Of a stretch of DNA of 64,000 nt, positions 35,501 through 46,346 are shown in pieces. This stretch comes from Rallus limicola (lineage: Eukaryota > Chordata > Aves > Gruiformes > Rallidae), in NCBI GenBank assembly GCA_022605955.1, contig JAKCOZ010000629.1, positions 43,376 through 107,375 of the forward strand, given 5' to 3'. Below the pieces are notes generated by a model, which was given only the letters and a program-made list of their open reading frames with translations, was not told where the DNA came from and did no database searches. How positions within the stretch are numbered: the stretch's first letter is position 1; each line of letters opens with the position of its first letter. The translations under genes and the position numbers were made by a program.

Positions 35501-37699
35501 CCGTAGGATGTTCCAGGCATGTTCCTTCTTTCCAGGCAAAGGAAAAGGCTGAGAGCCAAAGTGACAGGGTCTGCTCGTGTGTCCTGTTAGGAGGTTTCAG
35601 ACAAGCTATGCCTTTCAGGCCTAGCTTCTTTACTTTGGGAGTTATTGCTGGACGTTTAGCATGTTTTGAACTGCAGTCTGCTAGGGCCGAGAAAAGCACC
35701 GTAGGAGGTTCCAGGCATGTTCCCTCTTTCCAGGCAAAGGAAAAGGCTGAGAGCCAAAGTGACAGGGTCTGCTCGTGTGTCCTGTTAGGAGGTTTCAGAC
35801 AAGCTATGCCTTTCAGGCCTAGCTTCTTTACTTTGGGAGTTATTGCTGGACGTTTAGCATGTTTTGAACTGCAGTCTGCTAGGGCCGAGAAAAGCACCGT
35901 AGGAGGTTCCAGGCATGTTCCCTCTTTCCAGGCAAAGGAAAAGGCTGAGAGCCAAAGTGACAGGGTCTGCTCGTGTGTCCTGTTAGGGGGTTTCAGACGA
36001 GCTATGCCTTTCAGGCCTAGCTTCTTTACTTTGGGAGTTATTGCTGGACGTTTAGCATGTTTTGAACTGCAGTCTGCTAGGGCCGAGAAAAGCACCGTAG
36101 GAGGTTCCAGGCATGTTCCCTCTTTCCAGGCAAAGGAAAAGGCTGAGAGCCAAAGTGACAGGGTCTGCTCGTGTGTCCTGTTAGGAGGTTTCAGACAAGC
36201 TATGCCTTTCAGGCCTAGCTTCTTTACTTTGGGAGTTATTGCTGGACGTTTAGCATGTTTTGAACTGCAGTCTGCTAGGGCCGAGAAAAGCACCGTAGGA
36301 GGTTCCAGGCATGTTCCCTCTTTCCAGGCAAAGGAAAAGGCTGAGAGCCAAAGTGACAGGGTCTGCTCGTGTGTCCTGTCAGGAGGTTTCAGACAAGCTA
36401 TGCCTTTCAGGCCTAGCTTCTTTACTTTGGGAGTTATTGCTGGACGTTTAGCATGTTTTGAACTGCAGTCTGCTAGGGCCGAGAAAAGCACCGTAGGAGG
36501 TTCCAGGCATGTTCCCTCTTTCCAGGCAAAGGAAAAGGCTGAGAGCCAAAGTGACAGGGTCTGCTCGTGTATCCTGTTAGGAGGTTTCAGACAAGCTATG
36601 CCTTTCAGGCCTAGCTTCTTTACTTTGGGAGTTATTGCTGGACGTTTAGCATGTTTTGAACTGCAGTCTGCTAGGGCCGAGAAAAGCACCGTAGGAGGTT
36701 CCAGGCATGTTCCCTCTTTCCAGGCAAAGGAAAAGGCTGAGAGCCAAAGTGACAGGGTCTGCTCGTGTGTCCTGTTAGGAGGTTTCAGACAAGCTATGCC
36801 TTTCAGGCCTAGCTTCTTTACTTTGGGAGTTATTGCTGGACGTTTAGCATGTTTTGAACTGCAGTCTGCTAGGGCCGAGAAAAGCACCGTAGGAGGTTCC
36901 AGGCATGTTCCCTCTTTCCAGGCAAAGGAAAAGGCTGAGAGCCAAAGTGACAGGGTCTGCTCGTGTGTCCTGTTAGGAGGTTTCAGACGTGCTATGCCTT
37001 TCAGGCCTAGCTTCTTTACTTTGGGAGTTATTGCTGGACGTTTAGCAATTTTTGAACTGCAGTCTGCTAGGGCCGAGAAAAGCACCGTAGGAGGTTCCAG
37101 GCATGTTCCCTCTTTCCAGGCAAAGGAAAAGGCTGAGAGCCAAAGTGACAGGGTCTGCTCGTGTGTCCTGTTAGGAGGTTTCAGACAAGCTATGCCTTTC
37201 AGGCCTAGCTTCTTTACTTTGGGAGTTATTGCTGGACGTTTAGCATGTTTTGAACTGCAGTCTGCTAGGGCCGAGAAAAGCACCGTAGGAGGTTCCAGGC
37301 ATGTTCCCTCTTTCCAGGCAAAGGAAAAGGCTGAGAGCCAAAGTGACAGGGTCTGCTCATGTGTCCTGTTAGGGGGTTTCAGACAAGCTATGCCTTTCAG
37401 GCCTAGCTTCTTTACTTTGGGAGTTATTGCTGGACGTTTAGCATGTTTTGAACTGCAGTCTGCTAGGGCCGAGAAAAGCACCGTAGGAGGTTCCAGGCAT
37501 GTTCCCTCTTTCCAGGCAAAGGAAAAGGCTGAGAGCCAAAGTGACAGGGTCTGCTCGTGTGTCCTGTTAGGGGGTTTCAGACAAGCTATGCCTTTCAGGC
37601 CTAGCTTCTTTACTTTGGGAGTTATTGCTGGACGTTTAGCATGTTTTGAACTGCAGTCTGCTAGGGCCGAGAAAAGCACCGTAGGAGGTTCCAGGCATG

Positions 37700-37716
37700 T
37701 TCCCTCTTTCAGGCAA
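37700..37716 (+). other. One-base deletion in the monomer (TTTCCAGG to TTTCAGG)
   Basis: One C is missing from CTTTCCAGG. It is distinct from the substitution variant CTTTTCAGG used as a HOR marker elsewhere, which keeps the length at 198. Confidence 0.8.
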
Positions 37717-38054
37717 AGGAAAAGGCTGAGAGCCAAAGTGACAGGGTCTGCTCGTGTGTCCTGTTAGGAGGTTTCAGACAAGCTATGCCTTTCAGGCCTA
37801 GCTTCTTTACTTTGGGAGTTATTGCTGGACGTTTAGCATGTTTTGAACTGCAGTCTGCTAGGGCCGAGAAAAGCACCGTAGGAGGTTCCAGGCATGTTCC
37901 CTCTTTCCAGGCAAAGGAAAAGGCTGAGAGCCAAAGTGACAGGGTCTGCTCGTGTGTCCTGTTAGGAGGTTTCAGACAAGCTATGCCTTTCAGGCCTAGC
38001 TTCTTTACTTTGGGAGTTATTGCTGGACGTTTAGCATGTTTTGAACTGCAGTCT

Positions 38055-38075
38055 GCTAGGGGCCGAGAAAGCACC
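38055..38075 (+). other. Compensating +G / -A change within one monomer
   Basis: GCTAGGGGCCGAGAAAGC replaces GCTAGGGCCGAGAAAAGC. One G is gained and one A lost twelve bases apart at most, so the monomer length stays 198. Both changes are in homopolymer runs. Confidence 0.75.
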
Positions 38076-38822
38076 GTAGGAGGTTCCAGGCATGTTCCCT
38101 CTTTCCAGGCAAAGGAAAAGGCTGAGAGCCAAAGTGACAGGGTCTGCTCGTGTGTCCTGTTAGGAGGTTTCAGACAAGCTATGCCTTTCAGGCCTAGCTT
38201 CTTTACTTTGGGAGTTATTGCTGGACGTTTAGCATGTTTTGAACTGCAGTCTGCTAGGGCCGAGAAAAGCACCGTAGGAGGTTCCAGGCATGTTCCCTCT
38301 TTCCAGGCAAAGGAAAAGGCTGAGAGCCAAAGTGACAGGGTCTGCTCGTGTGTCCTGTTAGGAGGTTTCAGACAAGCTATGCCTTTCAGGCCTAGCTTCT
38401 TTACTTTGGGAGTTATTGCTGGACGTTTAGCATGTTTTGAACTGCAGTCTGCTAGGGCCGAGAAAAGCACCGTAGGAGGTTCCAGGCATGTTCCCTCTTT
38501 CCAGGCAAAGGAAAAGGCTGAGAGCCAAAGTGACAGGGTCTGCTCGTGTGTCCTGTTAGGGGGTTTCAGACAAGCTATGCCTTTCAGGCCTAGCTTCTTT
38601 ACTTTGGGAGTTATTGCTGGACGTTTAGCATGTTTTGAACTGCAGTCTGCTAGGGCCGAGAAAAGCACCGTAGGAGGTTCCAGGCATGTTCCCTCTTTCC
38701 AGGCAAAGGAAAAGGCTGAGAGCCAAAGTGACAGGGTCTGCTCGTGTGTCCTGTTAGGGGGTTTCAGACAAGCTATGCCTTTCAGGCCTAGCTTCTTTAC
38801 TTTGGGAGTTATTGCTGGACGT

Positions 38823-41800
38823 TGAGCATGTTTTGAAGTGCAGTCTGCTAGGGCCGAGAAAAGCACCGTAGGAGGTTCCAGGCATGTTCCCTCTTTCCAG
38901 GCAAAGGAAAAGGCTGAGAGCCAAAGTGACAGGGTCTGCTCGTGTGTCCTGTTAGGAGGTTTCCGACGAGCTATGCCTTTCAGGCCTAGCTTCTTTACTT
39001 TGGGAGTTATTGCTGGACGTTTAGCATGTTTTGAACTGCAGTCTGCTAGGGCCGAGAAAAGCACCGTAGGAGGTTCCAGGCATGTTCCCTCTTTCCAGGC
39101 AAAGGAAAAGGCTGAGAGCCAAAGTGACAGGGTCTGCTCGTGTGTCCTGTTAGGAGGTTTCAGACGAGCTATGCCTTTCAGGCCTAGCTTCTTTACTTTG
39201 GGAGTTATTGCTGGACGTTTAGCATGTTTTGAACTGCAGTCTGCTAGGGCCGAGAAAAGCACCGTAGGAGGTTCCAGGCATGTTCCCTCTTTCCAGGCAA
39301 AGGAAAAGGCTGAGAGTCAAAGTGACAGGGTCTGCTCGTGTGTCCTGTTAGGAGGTTTCAGACAAGCTATGCCTTTCAGGCCTAGCTTCTTTACTTTGGG
39401 AGTTATTGCTGGACGTTTAGCATGTTTTGAACTGCAGTCTGCTAGGGCCGAGAAAAGCACCGTAGGAGGTTCCAGGCATGTTCCCTCTTTCCAGGCAAAG
39501 GAAAAGGCTGAGAGCCAAAGTGACAGGGTCTGCTCGTGTGTCCTGTTAGGAGGTTTCAGACGAGCTATGCCTTTCAGGCCTAGCTTCTTTACTTTGGGAG
39601 TTATTGCTGGACGTTTAGCATGTTTTGAACTGCAGTCTGCTAGGGCCGAGAAAAGCACCGTAGGAGGTTCCAGGCATGTTCCCTCTTTCCAGGCAAAGGA
39701 AAAGGCTGAGAGCCAAAGTGACAGGGTCTGCTCGTGTGTCCTGTTAGGAGGTTTCAGACAAGCTATGCCTTTCAGGCCTAGCTTCTTTACTTTGGGAGTT
39801 ATTGCTGGACGTTTAGCATGTTTTGAACTGCAGTCTGCTAGGGCCGAGAAAAGCACCGTAGGAGGTTCCAGGCATGTTCCCTCTTTTCAGGCAAAGGAAA
39901 AGGCTGAGAGCCAAAGTGACAGGGTCTGGTCGTGTGTCCTGTTAGGAGGTTTCAGACAAGCTATGTCTTTCAGGCCTAGCTTCTTTACTTTGGGAGTTAT
40001 TGCTGGACGTTTAGCATGTTTTGAACTGCAGTCTGCTAGGGCCGAGAAAAGCACCGTAGGAGGTTCCAGGCATGTTCCCTCTTTCCAGGCAAAGGAAAAG
40101 GCTGAGAGCCAAAGTGACAGGGTCTGCTCGTGTGTCCTGTTAGGAGGTTTCAGACAAGCTATGCCTTTCAGGCCTAGCTTCTTTACTTTGGGAGTTATTG
40201 CTGGACGTTTAGCATGTTTTGAACTGCAGTCTGCTAGGGCCGAGAAAAGCACCGTAGGAGGTTCCAGGCATGTTCCCTCTTTCCAGGCAAAGGAAAAGGC
40301 TGAGAGCCAAAGTGACAGGGTCTGCTCGTGTGTCCTGTTAGGAGGTTTCAGACAAGCTATGCCTTTCAGGCCTAGCTTCTTTACTTTGGGAGTTATTGCT
40401 GGACGTTTAGCATGTTTTGAACTGCAGTCTGCTAGGGCCGAGAAAAGCACCGTAGGAGGTTCCAGGCATGTTCCCTCTTTCCAGGCAAAGGAAAAGGCTG
40501 AGAGCCAAAGTGACAGGGTCTGCTCGTGTGTCCTGTTAGGAGGTTTCAGACAAGCTATGCCTTTCAGGCCTAGCTTCTTTACTTTGGGAGTTATTGCTGG
40601 ACGTTTAGCATGTTTTGAACTGCAGTCTGCTAGGGCCGAGAAAAGCACCGTAGGAGGTTCCAGGCATGTTCCCTCTTTCCAGGCAAAGGAAAAGGCTGAG
40701 AGCCAAAGTGACAGGGTCTGCTCGTGTGTCCTGTTAGGAGGTTTCAGACAAGCTATGCCTTTCAGGCCTAGCTTCTTTACTTTGGGAGTTATTGCTGGAC
40801 GTTTAGCATGTTTTGAACTGCAGTCTGCTAGGGCCGAGCAAAGCACCGTAGGAGGTTCCAGGCATGTTCCCTCTTTCCAGGCAAAGGAAAAGGCTGAGAG
40901 CCAAAGTGACAGGGTCTGCTCGTGTGTCCTGTTAGGAGGTTTCAGACAAGCTATGCCTTTCAGGCCTAGCTTCTTTACTTTGGGAGTTATTGCTGGACGT
41001 TTAGCATGTTTTGAACTGCAGTCTGCTAGGGCCGAGAAAAGCACCGTAGGAGGTTCCAGGCATGTTCCCTCTTTCCAGGCAAAGGAAAAGGCTGAGAGCC
41101 AAAGTGACAGGGTCTGCTCGTGTGTCCTGTTAGGGGGTTTCAGACAAGCTATGCCTTTCAGGCCTAGCTTCTTTACTTTGGGAGTTATTGCTGGACGTTT
41201 AGCATGTTTTGAACTGCAGTCTGCTAGGGCCGAGAAAAGCACCGTAGGAGGTTCCAGGCATGTTCCCTCTTTCCAGGCAAAGGAAAAGGCTGAGAGCCAA
41301 AGTGACAGGGTCTGCTCGTGTGTCCTGTTAGGGGGTTTCAGACAAGCTATGCCTTTCAGGCCTAGCTTCTTTACTTTGGGAGTTATTGCTGGACGTTTAG
41401 CATGTTTTGAACTGCAGTCTGCTAGGGCCGAGAAAAGCACCGTAGGAGGTTCCAGGCATGTTCCCTCTTTCCAGGCAAAGGAAAAGGCTGAGAGCCAAAG
41501 TGACAGGGTCTGCTCGTGTGTCCTGTTAGGAGGTTTCAGACAAGCTATGCCTTTCAGGCCTAGCTTCTTTACTTTGGGAGTTATTGCTGGACGTTTAGCA
41601 TGTTTTGAACTGCAGTCTGCTAGGGCCGAGAAAAGCACCGTAGGAGGTTCCAGGCATGTTCCCTCTTTCCAGGCAAAGGAAAAGGCTGAGAGCCAAAGTG
41701 ACAGGGTCTGCTCGTGTGTCCTGTTAGGAGGTTTCAGACAAGCTATGCCTTTCAGGCCTAGCTTCTTTACTTTGGGAGTTATTGCTGGACGTTTAGCATG

Positions 41801-42584
41801 TTTTGAACTGCAGTCTGCTAGGGCCGAGAAAAGCACCGTAGGAGGTTCCAGGCATGTTCCCTCTTTCCAGGCAAAGGAAAAGGCTGAGAGCCAAAGTGAC
41901 AGGGTCTGCTCGTGTGTCCTGTTAGGAGGTTTCAGACAAGCTATGCCTTTCAGGCCTAGCTTCTTTACTTTGGGAGTTATTGCTGGACGTTTAGCATGTT
42001 TTGAACTGCAGTCTGCTAGGGCCGAGAAAAGCACCGTAGGAGGTTCCAGGCATGTTCCCTCTTTCCAGGCAAAGGAAAAGGCTGAGAGCCAAAGTGACAG
42101 GGTCTGCTCGTGTGTCCTGTTAGGAGGTTTCAGACAAGCTATGCCTTTCAGGCCTAGCTTCTTTACTTTGGGAGTTATTGCTGGACGTTTAGCATGTTTT
42201 GAACTGCAGTCTGCTAGGGCCGAGAAAAGCACCGTAGGAGGTTCCAGGCATGTTCCCTCTTTCCAGGCAAAGGAAAAGGCTGAGAGCCAAAGTGACAGGG
42301 TCTGCTCGTGTGTCCTGTTAGGGGGTTTCAGACAAGCTATGCCTTTCAGGCCTAGCTTCTTTACTTTGGGAGTTATTGCTGGACGTTTAGCATGTTTTGA
42401 ACTGCAGTCTGCTAGGGCCGAGAAAAGCACCGTAGGAGGTTCCAGGCATGTTCCCTCTTTCCAGGCAAAGGAAAAGGCTGAGAGCCAAAGTGACAGGGTC
42501 TGCTCGTGTGTCCTGTTAGGGGGTTTCAGACAAGCTATGCCTTTCAGGCCTAGCTTCTTTACTTTGGGAGTTATTGCTGGACGT
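38823..42584 (+). repeat. HOR 19-mer (3762 bp), copy A
   Basis: Starts at TGA/GAAGTG (38823/38838). Markers: TTTCCGACGAG (near 38963), GAGTC (near 39314), CAGACGAG (near 39560), CTTTTCAGG (39884), TCTGGTCG (near 39926), GAGCAAAG (near 40837), and GGGGG doublets near 41131/41329 and 42327/42525. The TGA marker recurs at 42585, exactly 19 x 198 later. Confidence 0.85.
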
Positions 42585-45500
42585 TGAGCATGTTTTGAAG
42601 TGCAGTCTGCTAGGGCCGAGAAAAGCACCGTAGGAGGTTCCAGGCATGTTCCCTCTTTCCAGGCAAAGGAAAAGGCTGAGAGCCAAAGTGACAGGGTCTG
42701 CTCGTGTGTCCTGTTAGGAGGTTTCCGACGAGCTATGCCTTTCAGGCCTAGCTTCTTTACTTTGGGAGTTATTGCTGGACGTTTAGCATGTTTTGAACTG
42801 CAGTCTGCTAGGGCCGAGAAAAGCACCGTAGGAGGTTCCAGGCATGTTCCCTCTTTCCAGGCAAAGGAAAAGGCTGAGAGCCAAAGTGACAGGGTCTGCT
42901 CGTGTGTCCTGTTAGGAGGTTTCAGACAAGCTATGCCTTTCAGGCCTAGCTTCTTTACTTTGGGAGTTATTGCTGGACGTTTAGCATGTTTTGAACTGCA
43001 GTCTGCTAGGGCCGAGAAAAGCACCGTAGGAGGTTCCAGGCATGTTCCCTCTTTCCAGGCAAAGGAAAAGGCTGAGAGTCAAAGTGACAGGGTCTGCTCG
43101 TGTGTCCTGTTAGGAGGTTTCAGACAAGCTATGCCTTTCAGGCCTAGCTTCTTTACTTTGGGAGTTATTGCTGGACGTTTAGCATGTTTTGAACTGCAGT
43201 CTGCTAGGGCCGAGAAAAGCACCGTAGGAGGTTCCAGGCATGTTCCCTCTTTCCAGGCAAAGGAAAAGGCTGAGAGCCAAAGTGACAGGGTCTGCTCGTG
43301 TGTCCTGTTAGGAGGTTTCAGACGAGCTATGCCTTTCAGGCCTAGCTTCTTTACTTTGGGAGTTATTGCTGGACGTTTAGCATGTTTTGAACTGCAGTCT
43401 GCTAGGGCCGAGAAAAGCACCGTAGGAGGTTCCAGGCATGTTCCCTCTTTCCAGGCAAAGGAAAAGGCTGAGAGCCAAAGTGACAGGGTCTGCTCGTGTG
43501 TCCTGTTAGGAGGTTTCAGACAAGCTATGCCTTTCAGGCCTAGCTTCTTTACTTTGGGAGTTATTGCTGGACGTTTAGCATGTTTTGAACTGCAGTCTGC
43601 TAGGGCCGAGAAAAGCACCGTAGGAGGTTCCAGGCATGTTCCCTCTTTTCAGGCAAAGGAAAAGGCTGAGAGCCAAAGTGACAGGGTCTGCTCGTGTGTC
43701 CTGTTAGGAGGTTTCAGACAAGCTATGCCTTTCAGGCCTAGCTTCTTTACTTTGGGAGTTATTGCTGGACGTTTAGCATGTTTTGAACTGCAGTCTGCTA
43801 GGGCCGAGAAAAGCACCGTAGGAGGTTCCAGGCATGTTCCCTCTTTCCAGGCAAAGGAAAAGGCTGAGAGCCAAAGTGACAGGGTCTGCTCGTGTGTCCT
43901 GTTAGGAGGTTTCAGACAAGCTATGCCTTTCAGGCCTAGCTTCTTTACTTTGGGAGTTATTGCTGGACGTTTAGCATGTTTTGAACTGCAGTCTGCTAGG
44001 GCCGAGAAAAGCACCGTAGGAGGTTCCAGGCATGTTCCCTCTTTCCAGGCAAAGGAAAAGGCTGAGAGCCAAAGTGACAGGGTCTGCTCGTGTGTCCTGT
44101 TAGGAGGTTTCAGACAAGCTATGCCTTTCAGGCCTAGCTTCTTTACTTTGGGAGTTATTGCTGGACGTTTAGCATGTTTTGAACTGCAGTCTGCTAGGGC
44201 CGAGAAAAGCACCGTAGGAGGTTCCAGGCATGTTCCCTCTTTCCAGGCAAAGGAAAAGGCTGAGAGCCAAAGTGACAGGGTCTGCTCGTGTGTCCTGTTA
44301 GGAGGTTTCAGACAAGCTATGCCTTTCAGGCCTAGCTTCTTTACTTTGGGAGTTATTGCTGGACGTTTAGCATGTTTTGAACTGCAGTCTGCTAGGGCCG
44401 AGAAAAGCACCGTAGGAGGTTCCAGGCATGTTCCCTCTTTCCAGGCAAAGGAAAAGGCTGAGAGCCAAAGTGACAGGGTCTGCTCGTGTGTCCTGTTAGG
44501 AGGTTTCAGACAAGCTATGCCTTTCAGGCCTAGCTTCTTTACTTTGGGAGTTATTGCTGGACGTTTAGCATGTTTTGAACTGCAGTCTGCTAGGGCCGAG
44601 CAAAGCACCGTAGGAGGTTCCAGGCATGTTCCCTCTTTCCAGGCAAAGGAAAAGGCTGAGAGCCAAAGTGACAGGGTCTGCTCGTGTGTCCTGTTAGGAG
44701 GTTTCAGACAAGCTATGCCTTTCAGGCCTAGCTTCTTTACTTTGGGAGTTATTGCTGGACGTTTAGCATGTTTTGAACTGCAGTCTGCTAGGGCCGAGAA
44801 AAGCACCGTAGGAGGTTCCAGGCATGTTCCCTCTTTCCAGGCAAAGGAAAAGGCTGAGAGTCAAAGTGACAGGGTCTGCTCGTGTGTCCTGTTAGGAGGT
44901 TTCAGACAAGCTATGCCTTTCAGGCCTAGCTTCTTTACTTTGGGAGTTATTGCTGGACGTTTAGCATGTTTTGAACTGCAGTCTGCTAGGGCCGAGAAAA
45001 GCACCGTAGGAGGTTCCAGGCATGTTCCCTCTTTCCAGGCAAAGGAAAAGGCTGAGAGCCAAAGTGACAGGGTCTGCTCGTGTGTCCTGTTAGGAGGTTT
45101 CAGACGAGCTATGCCTTTCAGGCCTAGCTTCTTTACTTTGGGAGTTATTGCTGGACGTTTAGCATGTTTTGAACTGCAGTCTGCTAGGGCCGAGAAAAGC
45201 ACCGTAGGAGGTTCCAGGCATGTTCCCTCTTTCCAGGCAAAGGAAAAGGCTGAGAGTCAAAGTGACAGGGTCTGCTCGTGTGTCCTGTTAGGAGGTTTCA
45301 GACAAGCTATGCCTTTCAGGCCTAGCTTCTTTACTTTGGGAGTTATTGCTGGACGTTTAGCATGTTTTGAACTGCAGTCTGCTAGGGCCGAGAAAAGCAC
45401 CGTAGGAGGTTCCAGGCATGTTCCCTCTTTCCAGGCAAAGGAAAAGGCTGAGAGCCAAAGTGACAGGGTCTGCTCGTGTGTCCTGTTAGGAGGTTTCAGA

Positions 45501-46346
45501 CAAGCTATGCCTTTCAGGCCTAGCTTCTTTACTTTGGGAGTTATTGCTGGACGTTTAGCATGTTTTGAACTGCAGTCTGCTAGGGCCGAGAAAAGCACCG
45601 TAGGAGGTTCCAGGCATGTTCCCTCTTTCCAGGCAAAGGAAAAGGCTGAGAGCCAAAGTGACAGGGTCTGCTCGTGTGTCCTGTTAGGAGGTTTCAGACA
45701 AGCTATGCCTTTCAGGCCTAGCTTCTTTACTTTGGGAGTTATTGCTGGACGTTTAGCATGTTTTGAACTGCAGTCTGCTAGGGCCGAGAAAAGCACCGTA
45801 GGAGGTTCCAGGCATGTTCCCTCTTTCCAGGCAAAGGAAAAGGCTGAGAGCCAAAGTGACAGGGTCTGCTCGTGTGTCCTGTTAGGAGGTTTCAGACAAG
45901 CTATGCCTTTCAGGCCTAGCTTCTTTACTTTGGGAGTTATTGCTGGACGTTTAGCATGTTTTGAACTGCAGTCTGCTAGGGCCGAGAAAAGCACCGTAGG
46001 AGGTTCCAGGCATGTTCCCTCTTTCCAGGCAAAGGAAAAGGCTGAGAGCCAAAGTGACAGGGTCTGCTCGTGTGTCCTGTTAGGAGGTTTCAGACGAGCT
46101 ATGCCTTTCAGGCCTAGCTTCTTTACTTTGGGAGTTATTGCTGGACGTTTAGCATGTTTTGAACTGCAGTCTGCTAGGGCCGAGAAAAGCACCGTAGGAG
46201 GTTCCAGGCATGTTCCCTCTTTCCAGGCAAAGGAAAAGGCTGAGAGCCAAAGTGACAGGGTCTGCTCGTGTGTCCTGTTAGGAGGTTTCAGACAAGCTAT
46301 GCCTTTCAGGCCTAGCTTCTTTACTTTGGGAGTTATTGCTGGACGT
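42585..46346 (+). repeat. HOR 19-mer (3762 bp), copy B, right part replaced
   Basis: The left 2.0 kb repeats copy A: TGA/GAAGTG, TTTCCGACGAG (near 42725), GAGTC (near 43076), CAGACGAG (near 43322), CTTTTCAGG (43646) and GAGCAAAG (near 44599). TCTGGTCG and one CGAG junction are absent. From about 44.8 kb the GGGGG doublets of copy A are gone, and GAGTC at about 44858 and 45254 with an intervening CGAG appear instead. Total length stays exactly 19 monomers, which points to gene conversion rather than insertion. Confidence 0.8.

Larger units (their letters stand above)
35501..38822 (+). repeat. Satellite monomers between HOR blocks, with length changes
   Basis: About 17 monomers. Markers: GGGGG plus CGAG near 35990, TGTCAGG then TGTATCC in neighbouring monomers (near 36379 and 36570), CAGACGTGC near 36988, GCAATTTTTG near 37046 and CTCATG near 37357 (CpG decay). 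GGGGG doublets lie near 37371/37569 and 38558/38756. A one-base deletion lies near 37710 and a paired +1/-1 change near 38060. Confidence 0.8.
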
